Source: Oscillibacter sp. CAG:241 (lineage in GTDB: Bacteria; Bacillota; Clostridia; Oscillospirales; Oscillospiraceae). From it: a stretch of 13,824 bases of DNA. The position numbers were made by a program, and so were the translations under genes. Below are positions 8,554-13,824 of this stretch, piece by piece; position 1 is the first letter of the stretch, and each line of letters starts with the position of its first letter. The stretch lies in NCBI GenBank assembly GCA_000435975.1, contig FR884108.1, positions 1 to 13,824 on the forward strand, in the 5' to 3' direction. The notes under the pieces were generated by a model, which did no database searches, was not told the DNA's origin, and was given only the letters and a program-made list of their open reading frames with translations.

Positions 8554-10555
8554 ATGTGAGTAATCCGTATTTTTCCTTGATGCGGTCCAGCTTTTCCAGC
8601 ATGGGCTCCGCGGCCACCCACAGGAAGAATACCGTGGCTGCCGCGTGGACGCAGTCCACCGGGAAGCCGGTGACGTAGTACGTCAGCAGCGTTTTCCAGG
8701 TGAGGCTTTCCGCCCCGGCCCACATCAGTACCGATGCCGGATTCATGATGCCGCCGTAGATCACGATGGCGCAGAAGGCGCCAAAGGTACACATGCTCCC
8801 CAGAGTTCGGCGCAAAAGCCCCTTTCGGAACAGGACTCCGGCCAAAAATCCGATAATTCCCATGCTAAACATCTGCCACGGCGTCCAAACGCCCTGGGAG
8901 AACAGCATGTTGGACACCAGCATGGACAGCGCGCCCACCAGAAAGCCGCTCTCGCCCCCCAGCGCTACGCCGGAGATGATGGTCATGGCCATGACGGGCT
9001 TGAACTGAGGCAGCATGAAAAATGCCGCCCGGCCCGCCACGGAGATGGCGCACAGCACCGCAATGACCACCAGCTCCCGGGCCTGGGGCCTGCGCCCCTC
9101 GAACACCAGGAAGAACGGGGCCATGCACTCCAGCAGCACCAGCACCGACATGAGGCCATACTGCCTGTTGTCCAGGTAATAGACCCCCACAAACAGGGTC
9201 ACGGGGATCAGCAGCAGGATAGACACCGCCGCCGCTGCCGTCCGGCGGGACAGCCTGCGCTTTTCCGCCGGAACCTGCACCAGGTCAAGGGGCTTGGTCC
9301 GGCGGCCGATGGACAGGGCCAGCACCAGCAGCAGCCCGCAGAACACCAGATACAGCCGCAGCTGCTGCCAGCCCAGAGCCGTCAGGCCGCCCTTGCCCAC
9401 GGCGGCGGACAGGTCCGTGACTCCGGTGGCATACAGGAATATGGCCAGGGCCCCCGCCCCGGACACGGCGGCCAGGGCCTTGCGCCACAGGGGCAGCTTT
9501 TTGGGCTTCCAGTCCGGCGTTTCCTCCCGGGGCTCCGGCAGAGGGGGAATGTCCTCCGGCAGGGCCGGCTCCGCCGGAACCGTGCCGCCGCAGACAGCCA
9601 TGACGTCCTCCGCCGTCACCGCCTGGGGCTCCAGGCTCCGGGCCATGCGGTTGGCGGCGGTGGTATAGAAGCTGTTGCCGGAGAAGAAGGCGCGGGGAGA
9701 TGCCTCCGTCACCACGCTGCCGTCAAAAAACAGGGCGCAGCGGTGGGCATAGCGGGCGCAGAACTCCACGTCGTGGCTGACCATCAGCAGCGACACCCCG
9801 CGGGCCAGCAGCGTCCGCAGAATCAGGGCGAAGGCCTGCTTGAACTCCGCATCCAGGCCCTTGGTGGGCTCGTCCAGCAGCAGGATCTCCGGCTCCAGCA
9901 GCAGCACCTTGGCCAGGGCCGCCCGCTGCTGCTCGCCGCCGGACAGGTCGTAGGGGTGCCGGTCCAGCAGGTCCTCCAGGCGGCACAGAGCCACCATCCG
10001 GGCCACCCGCTCCTCCTGCTGGGGACGGGGCGTTTTTGTGCCGGAAAATATTTCGAACAGGTCCTCCCGGACCGTTTTTTTCACAAATAAGGTCTGGGGA
10101 TTCTGGGGCAGCATGCCCAGGGTCCCCTTTACGGAAATGTTGCCCCGCTGGGGCTTTTTCATGCCGGACAGCAGCTTCAGCGTGGTGCTCTTGCCCGCGC
10201 CGTTGCCGCCCAGCAGGGCCAGAAACTCCCCACGGCCCAGGGTCAGGTCCAGCCCCTTGATGACGTCGGGGCTGTCCGGCTCATACCGGAACCACGCGCC
10301 CTGCACCGTCAGCACCGGCTGGCGCCGGGGGTACGTCTGCTCCCGGGGCAGCGGAACCAGCGGATGCTCCGCCGCATAGCTCCGCAGAAAATCCCGGCCC
10401 TCCCGCACGGTGACGGGACAGGGGGCCTCCGTTTCCACCGAGGCCCAGACGCGCATGGCGGCGGGCATGGCCAGAAACATCCGGTGGCCCAGGGCCTTTA
10501 GCCGGCGGCCCACGTCGTAGGGCGTGCCGGTGCACAGCAGCTGCCCCCGGTCCAT
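8552..10555 (-). CDS. ECF transporter: second ABC ATPase fused to membrane helices and an S-component-like domain
   Basis: This is the downstream part of the split ATPase gene, 667 residues if translation restarts at ATG 10555, which overlaps the upstream stop (TAATG). Residues 1-80 are the tail of the first ATPase and a linker. A complete second ABC ATPase follows: Walker A GGNGAGKST (116-124), signature LSGGEQQ (204-210), Walker B ILLLDEP (224-230) and H-loop His261. A proline-rich linker (about 325-355) leads to roughly four hydrophobic helices (from about 356, 398, 440 and 467). From about 493 to 650 there is a domain resembling ECF substrate-binding (S) components, with FKPVMAMTIISGVALGGESG and WTPWQMFSMGIIGFLAGVLF. 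S components are normally separate proteins, so the fusion is unusual. The substrate is not certain; context suggests a cobamide-like ligand. Without the duplication at 10576-10645 this would be one protein with the upstream ATPase. Confidence 0.82.
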   Translation of the reverse strand: MDRGQLLCTGTPYDVGRRLKALGHRMFLAMPAAMRVWASVETEAPCPVTVREGRDFLRSYAAEHPLVPLPREQTYPRRQPVLTVQGAWFRYEPDSPDVIKGLDLTLGRGEFLALLGGNGAGKSTTLKLLSGMKKPQRGNISVKGTLGMLPQNPQTLFVKKTVREDLFEIFSGTKTPRPQQEERVARMVALCRLEDLLDRHPYDLSGGEQQRAALAKVLLLEPEILLLDEPTKGLDAEFKQAFALILRTLLARGVSLLMVSHDVEFCARYAHRCALFFDGSVVTEASPRAFFSGNSFYTTAANRMARSLEPQAVTAEDVMAVCGGTVPAEPALPEDIPPLPEPREETPDWKPKKLPLWRKALAAVSGAGALAIFLYATGVTDLSAAVGKGGLTALGWQQLRLYLVFCGLLLVLALSIGRRTKPLDLVQVPAEKRRLSRRTAAAAVSILLLIPVTLFVGVYYLDNRQYGLMSVLVLLECMAPFFLVFEGRRPQARELVVIAVLCAISVAGRAAFFMLPQFKPVMAMTIISGVALGGESGFLVGALSMLVSNMLFSQGVWTPWQMFSMGIIGFLAGVLFRKGLLRRTLGSMCTFGAFCAIVIYGGIMNPASVLMWAGAESLTWKTLLTYYVTGFPVDCVHAAATVFFLWVAAEPMLEKLDRIKEKYGLLT

Positions 10556-11232
10556 TACCGCCACGGCGGTGGGCCGGGGGAAGGCCTCCTCCCGCCGGTG
10601 CTCCGTCCGCGGGGAAAGGCCTCCTCCAGCCGGTGCTCCGTCAGCACCACGGCGGTGCCCAGCTCCCGGTTGATCTTTCCCAGCACCGCCAGGAAATCCG
10701 AGGCGGCGATGGGGTCCAGCTGGCTGGTGGGCTCGTCCAGAATCAGCACGTCCGGCTGCATGGCCATCACCGAGGCCAGGTTCAGCAGCTGCTTCTGTCC
10801 GCCGGACAGCTGGGAAACGTCCCGGTAAAACCAGTCCTCGATGCCGAAGAATGCCGCCATCTCCGCCACCCGGCGGCGGATGGTGGGGGTGTCCACCCCC
10901 AGGCTCTCCAGCCCGAAGGCCAGCTCGTGCCAGACCTTGTCGGTGACGATCTGGTTTTCCGGCGACTGCTGGACAAAGCCGATGCGGGCCGCCAGCGTCC
11001 GCTGGTCCACCTGGTCCAGCGGCGTATCCCGGAACAGAATGCGGCCCTGCCGGGTCCCGTGAGGGGCCAGGGCGGGCTTCAGCTGCCGCAGCAGCGTGGA
11101 CTTGCCGCAGCCCGAGGGACCGCACAGCACCAGGAACGCACCCTCCGGCACCGTCAGCGACAGGCTGTCAATGGCCCGGGCGGTCTGCCCCGGATAGGAA
11201 AAGGTCAGATTTTCGACGGTGAACAGCGCCAT
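10555..11232 (-). CDS. ecfA1: ECF transporter first ABC ATPase, C terminus altered by a frameshift
   Basis: ATP-hydrolysing subunit of an energy-coupling factor importer. The start is MALFTVENLTFSYPG, with AAAGGAGG seven bases upstream, and it overlaps the ecfT end by 28 bases. Motifs: Walker A GPSGCGKST (38-46), Q-loop FVQQSPENQ (Gln88-Gln89), signature LSGGQ (142-146), Walker B VLILDEP (162-168) and H-loop TEHRLEEAF (His200). All catalytic motifs are intact, but the natural reading frame is lost after Pro207. The last 18 residues are an Arg/Pro/Gly-rich shadow sequence ending at TAA 10555-10557. The cause is a 35-base duplication. As annotated the product has 225 residues and lacks the usual end of an EcfA domain. 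It may be inactive, may work as a shortened subunit, or may reflect an assembly error. Confidence 0.82.
   Translation of the reverse strand: MALFTVENLTFSYPGQTARAIDSLSLTVPEGAFLVLCGPSGCGKSTLLRQLKPALAPHGTRQGRILFRDTPLDQVDQRTLAARIGFVQQSPENQIVTDKVWHELAFGLESLGVDTPTIRRRVAEMAAFFGIEDWFYRDVSQLSGGQKQLLNLASVMAMQPDVLILDEPTSQLDPIAASDFLAVLGKINRELGTAVVLTEHRLEEAFPRGRSTGGRRPSPGPPPWR
10576..10645. repeat. Imperfect 35-base tandem duplication that breaks the ATPase frame
   Basis: Two adjacent 35-base copies (10576-10610 and 10611-10645) match at 32 of 35 positions; the differences are at repeat positions 5, 18 and 33. Both copies encode the TEHR(L/R)EEAFP region of the H-loop on the minus strand. Thirty-five is not a multiple of three, so the second copy shifts the frame. 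Taking out one copy joins the two frames cleanly as TEHRLEEAFPRPTAVAVMDRG. The copy first in transcription (10611-10645) has the conserved Leu; the other has Arg. Confidence 0.93.
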
Positions 11233-12095
11233 ACCCGCGCCTCCTTTCGGTCTATGATCACCGGCGTCAGGCACAGGGCCAGATACGCCAGGTAAAAGCT
11301 GATGGAAAACGGCTGGGCCATGGCTCCCTGGAGCATGGGGAAATACCACCATTTCAGGCCCCCGGCAAGGCTTCCGCACAGCAGATACATGCCGCAGAAG
11401 CCCAGCCAGCCCAGGGCGTATTTGTCCCGGTCCTCCATGCGGTAAATGGAAAAGGCCGTCCGGCCCCGGAGGCCGTAGCCCCGGCTTTTCATACTGTCGG
11501 CGGTTTCGATGGCGTTCTCCAGAGCCCAGGTCACCATGATGGAGAAGATGGTGACGGCCCTTCTGGCCCGCTGCCATGCGCTGCCGGTGGAGGCGTCCCG
11601 CCCGATGCAGAACTGCGCCTGGCGCACGGTTTCCAGCTGGCGGCGGAACAGGGGCACAAACCGCAGGGTCATGCTCAGCACCAGGGACAGGGCCGGGATC
11701 ACCCGGCCAAACAGATACACAAATTTGTCCGACGTGATGACCCGGTTGAAGCACACGAACCACAGCACCACGGCGCACAGCATGGTCCCCGCCGCCAGAC
11801 CATACAGAATACTCTCCAGCGTCAGGGGGTTGCCGGAGGGCAGATAGATGAGAATGGTGACACCCGCGTGGTTGAAGGCGGGATTCACCAGGGCCGCCAG
11901 CAGCAGCACCGGCAGGGCCACCCGCAGGTGCCTTGCCAGGGCCCGGCGGCCCTCCAGCTGCCCGGCATACAGCAGCGCCCCCAGCAGGGACACCGCCAGG
12001 CAAACCGGGTGCATCAGCACCATGGAATAGGCCAGCACCAGGGCGAAAAACAGGAAGTTCACCAGGGGGTGATAGCGGGAAAAGGCGTCGCCCAC
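11205..12095 (-). CDS. ecfT: ECF transporter transmembrane subunit EcfT
   Basis: EcfT is the membrane scaffold that couples ATP hydrolysis by the EcfA pair to toppling of the S component. The 296-residue protein has N-terminal hydrophobic helices (about 11-45 and 55-72), a central helix pair (about 95-118 and 128-147), and cytoplasmic coupling helices. The coupling motif ADSMKSRGYG (199-208) is of the expected Ala-x-x-x-x-x-Arg-Gly kind, and TLRFVPLF is at 143-150. Two more hydrophobic segments end the protein. The start is GTG 12095, placed by AAAGGAGG eight bases upstream. The 3' end overlaps the ATPase gene by 28 bases, so translation is probably coupled. It lies 41 bases after the DUF4430 lipoprotein gene, pointing to one operon. 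Confidence 0.93.
   Translation of the reverse strand: MGDAFSRYHPLVNFLFFALVLAYSMVLMHPVCLAVSLLGALLYAGQLEGRRALARHLRVALPVLLLAALVNPAFNHAGVTILIYLPSGNPLTLESILYGLAAGTMLCAVVLWFVCFNRVITSDKFVYLFGRVIPALSLVLSMTLRFVPLFRRQLETVRQAQFCIGRDASTGSAWQRARRAVTIFSIMVTWALENAIETADSMKSRGYGLRGRTAFSIYRMEDRDKYALGWLGFCGMYLLCGSLAGGLKWWYFPMLQGAMAQPFSISFYLAYLALCLTPVIIDRKEARVWRCSPSKI
11240..11247 (-). promoter_or_regulatory. Ribosome binding site of the first ATPase
   Basis: AAAGGAGG on the minus strand lies seven bases before ATG 11232, inside the ecfT coding end. It confirms that the ATPase starts here and not further upstream. Confidence 0.8.
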
Positions 12096-12103
12096 GGCTC
12101 CGG

Positions 12104-12111
12104 CCTCCTTT
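12104..12111 (-). promoter_or_regulatory. Ribosome binding site that decides the GTG start of ecfT
   Basis: AAAGGAGG on the minus strand lies eight bases before GTG 12095. The family's usual N-terminal sequence (DAFSRYHPLVNF) begins right after this codon. Confidence 0.8.
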
Positions 12112-12136
12112 CACAGAATCGTTTTTGGGGACAGGC

Positions 12137-12871
12137 TCAGCCGCCCATGAAGCCGCCTCCTACATCATACCCCAGGTCGCAGGTATACACCCAGCAGATC
12201 ACGTCGCCGGGCTGCACCTGGTACCGGGAGCAGCCGTAGTTGGGGAACCAGTCGTTGACCTTGTACATCCAGCCGGAGCCGTCGCCGACGTCGAACTCGT
12301 ACAGGTTGTAGATCCCCTCGATATAGGCGGAGTTGTACATCGGCGTCCAGCTGAACTCCATGGGGATCTTCCTTTCCTTGCACACCCGCTGCAAAACGTC
12401 AAACACACTCTCCCCCTGGGAAAACGTCACCGTAACGGCAGGCAGGATCACCCCGTCGGCGGGCACCAGCCCCCGCTTGGACTCGTCGCACTTGTCCATA
12501 TTGTTGAGGATGGTGGCGCAGGAGATGGAGATGGTGCAGGTGTCCTGGTGGGACGTATCCGGCTGAGACGTTTCCGGCTCCACGGGCTTGGGCTTGCCGT
12601 CCGGCACCGGGTCCGTCTGGTAGCGGTCCTTGCCGCCGGTGGAGGAGTCGTCCGTCCCGGGCTCCTGGGGGGCGTCGGGCGTCTCCGGCGTATTCGTATT
12701 CCCGGGTTCCTCCGGCGTATCGGGGGTATTCTGATCGCCGGTCTGCCCCACGCCGGGAGGAATGGGGGCTTCCGGACCAGTGCCGACCATCAGGTCGCAG
12801 CCGGAAAGGGACAGGGCCAGCAGCAGCGTCAGCAGCAGGGTCAACAGGACTTTGGGGAATCGATTCATCAT
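12137..12871 (-). CDS. DUF4430 (transcobalamin C-terminal-like) lipoprotein
   Basis: Predicted membrane-anchored extracytoplasmic binding protein of 244 residues. A lipoprotein signal peptide (1-24) ends in the lipobox LSGC, with Cys25 the lipid site. A Pro/Thr/Glu/Asp-rich linker (about 35-110) follows, then one DUF4430 domain (about 112-232) with GVILPAVTVTFSQGESVFDVL, YIEGIYNLYEFDVGDGSGWMYKVN and YQVQPGDVICWVYTCDLG. DUF4430 includes the beta domain at the C terminus of animal transcobalamin and intrinsic factor, which covers one face of cobalamin. The domain holds seven cysteines (112, 118, 128, 164, 214, 226, 231). The start MMNRF was chosen because AGGAGG lies nine bases upstream and because a clean signal peptide follows; a longer in-frame extension to 12919 runs back through the hairpin. 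It lies between the toroid gene and ecfT, which suggests it hands ligand to the transporter. The ligand is inferred, not shown. Confidence 0.88.
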   Translation of the reverse strand: MMNRFPKVLLTLLLTLLLALSLSGCDLMVGTGPEAPIPPGVGQTGDQNTPDTPEEPGNTNTPETPDAPQEPGTDDSSTGGKDRYQTDPVPDGKPKPVEPETSQPDTSHQDTCTISISCATILNNMDKCDESKRGLVPADGVILPAVTVTFSQGESVFDVLQRVCKERKIPMEFSWTPMYNSAYIEGIYNLYEFDVGDGSGWMYKVNDWFPNYGCSRYQVQPGDVICWVYTCDLGYDVGGGFMGG

Positions 12872-12880
12872 CGAAAAACA

Positions 12881-12886
12881 CCTCCT
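12881..12886 (-). promoter_or_regulatory. Ribosome binding site of the DUF4430 lipoprotein
   Basis: AGGAGG on the minus strand lies nine bases before ATG 12871 and seven bases past the foot of a strong hairpin. It decides the start over the longer in-frame extension. Confidence 0.8.
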
Positions 12887-12893
12887 ATCAGAG

Positions 12894-12935
12894 CACCGCG
12901 CGCAGGGACGTTGTGACAACGTCCCTGCGCCGGTG
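12894..12935 (-). promoter_or_regulatory. Strong intergenic hairpin between toroid and DUF4430 genes
   Basis: A perfect 14-bp stem (12900-12913 with 12917-12930) has a three-base loop and is extended by five more pairs (12894-12898 with 12931-12935) across a single bulged base at 12899. No T run follows in the direction of transcription, so it is not an ordinary terminator. It starts 35 bases after the toroid stop and ends just before the next ribosome binding site. Likely roles are mRNA 3'-end protection of the toroid message, partial termination, or an operator dyad. The role is inference. Confidence 0.6.
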
Positions 12936-12970
12936 TATTTCCTTGGGGTTACGCGAGTCTGATGCGGGGC

Positions 12971-13824
12971 TTATGCCCGCTTTTTCTTTCTCTGCATCAG
13001 CAGCACAGCGGCGCCGGACAGGGCGGCAGCACCCATCCACAGCACCAGCAGGCTCTCGTCTCCGGTGCGGGGGGTATCAGGCTTTTCGGGCTTGGCGGGC
13101 GTCACGGGCTGGTCGGGGGTCACGGTGACGGTGACATCGCTCATGTCGTACAGGCTGGTCTTCTGGGCCAGCAGGCGATAGTAGGCCGCCAGGGCATAGT
13201 AGCCCTGCTCGGTGGCCATGCCGTCCACGGTCTTGTCGGCCATCAGGTGGCGGAAGCCGCCGCCGGTGACATAGAAGCCGCACAGCGCGTCCACGACGCT
13301 GACGCCGCTCTTTACGAACCGGCTGTCGGCGGTGGGATCAATGCCCAGGGCCGTCAGGGCCACGATGACCTGGGCCGTGGACTCGGCGGAGGCATCGGTG
13401 CCGGGGATCTCGCTGAAGGTAGCGTCGTCGTTCTGCACGCCGGCCAGGAAGGTCAGGGCCGCGTCCACAGCCGCCTTCACCTGAGCATTTTCATAGTAGG
13501 GGGCCAGGGCCTGCACGGCCATGGCGGTCATGTCCACATCGGGGACCTGGGAGGAGGCGATGACAGGCCAGCTGCCATCCTCGCGCTGGGTATCCAGAAT
13601 GGCACGGACCAGCTTCTCCCGGGTCACGTCGCCGGAGGTGGGATAGCTGTGGCTGTCCAGCGCCAGCAGCGCCCAAACGGGACCGTTGACGCTCTGCTTG
13701 GTGATGAACGCCATGGAATCCAGACCGTCCAGCAGGCTGCGGCCGGCCACATGGGTCACGTCCTTGCCGATGGCGGTCAGGGCCAGGATCAGACGGGAAT
13801 TCTCGGTGGAGCGGGAGCGGTTCA
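12971..13824 (-). CDS. Wall-anchored alpha/alpha-toroid protein (prenyltransferase/terpene cyclase-like fold), 5'-truncated
   Basis: The visible 284 residues are the C-terminal part; the gene runs off the right edge (first full codon ends at 13822). Helical repeats of the alpha/alpha-toroid superfamily are clear: NSRLILALTAIGKD, VNGPVWALLALDS, QREDGSWPV, DVDMTAMAVQALAPYY, SAESTAQVIVALTALGIDP, FYVTGGGFRHL and MATEQGYYALAAYYRL. This superfamily includes squalene cyclases and the alpha domain of transcobalamin and intrinsic factor. A catalytic DxDD cyclase motif is not seen in the visible part, so a binding role is more likely than cyclisation. After LYDMSDV a Val/Thr/Pro stalk leads to a sortase signal: TPRTGD (13058-13075), a hydrophobic helix, and the tail MQRKKKRA. 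The protein should be attached to the cell wall. It is first in the visible operon, upstream of the DUF4430 lipoprotein and ECF genes. Confidence 0.85.
   Translation of the reverse strand, partial: NRSRSTENSRLILALTAIGKDVTHVAGRSLLDGLDSMAFITKQSVNGPVWALLALDSHSYPTSGDVTREKLVRAILDTQREDGSWPVIASSQVPDVDMTAMAVQALAPYYENAQVKAAVDAALTFLAGVQNDDATFSEIPGTDASAESTAQVIVALTALGIDPTADSRFVKSGVSVVDALCGFYVTGGGFRHLMADKTVDGMATEQGYYALAAYYRLLAQKTSLYDMSDVTVTVTPDQPVTPAKPEKPDTPRTGDESLLVLWMGAAALSGAAVLLMQRKKKRA

Noticed and set aside
8645..10090. A 481-codon plus-strand frame opposite the ATPase/S-component gene
   Set aside because: The product is Gln/His/Gly/Arg-rich without motifs, and the opposite strand carries clear ABC and membrane domains. 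It is a shadow frame.
10557..11125. N-terminal part of the second ATPase frame reaching back to 11125
   Set aside because: Upstream of the duplication this frame is an Ala/Gly/Pro-rich shadow of the first ATPase. It becomes meaningful only from the H-loop repeat on.
11232..12114. N-terminal extension of the first ATPase frame up to 12114
   Set aside because: The extension overlaps ecfT in another frame and is Gly/Pro/Arg-rich. The ATPase has its own ribosome binding site and a normal family start at 11232.
12116..12136. GGGGACAGGC-like sequence next to the DUF4430 stop, resembling a REP-type repeat
   Set aside because: Only one short copy is seen, without an inverted partner nearby, so a repeat element cannot be supported.

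Overview
The window is GC-rich chromosomal DNA from a Gram-positive anaerobe of the Clostridia, probably a relative of the high-GC Oscillospiraceae gut lineages. The basis is a PolC-type replicase (restricted to Firmicutes and close relatives), the gene order cdsA-dxr-rseP-ispG-polC, an ECF transporter, a lipoprotein and a wall-sorting signal. The lineage is inferred from gene content and composition, not from a search.

Left part (1-8483, plus strand): a tight housekeeping run of partial cdsA (CDP-diacylglycerol synthesis), dxr and ispG (two MEP isoprenoid enzymes), rseP (site-2 intramembrane protease) between them, polC (replicative polymerase with PHP and proofreading domains) and a small Sfp-type phosphopantetheinyl transferase one base after polC. 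The genes abut or overlap, apart from a 92-base gap with hairpins before ispG. The run ends in a strong bidirectional terminator (8507-8553).

Right part (8552-13824, minus strand, read from the right edge leftwards): a partial wall-anchored alpha/alpha-toroid protein, a lipoprotein with a DUF4430 domain, EcfT, a first ABC ATPase, and a second ABC ATPase fused to extra membrane helices and an ECF S-component-like domain. The toroid and DUF4430 folds are the families of the alpha and beta halves of animal transcobalamin and intrinsic factor. The cluster therefore looks like a bacterial two-piece cobamide (or similar ligand) capture device feeding an ECF importer: one half on the wall, one on the membrane, and the transporter beneath. 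The ligand is an inference; no riboswitch is visible because the operon's 5' end lies outside the window.

The clearest anomaly is a 35-base imperfect tandem duplication (10576-10645) inside the ATPase gene. It shifts the frame right after the first ATPase's H-loop. Removing one copy restores a single ATPase-ATPase-membrane-S reading frame. As it stands, the first frame stops in a TAATG that could restart translation in the second. There is no gene-free stretch above 300 bases, and no tRNA, rRNA, CRISPR array or insertion sequence was seen.
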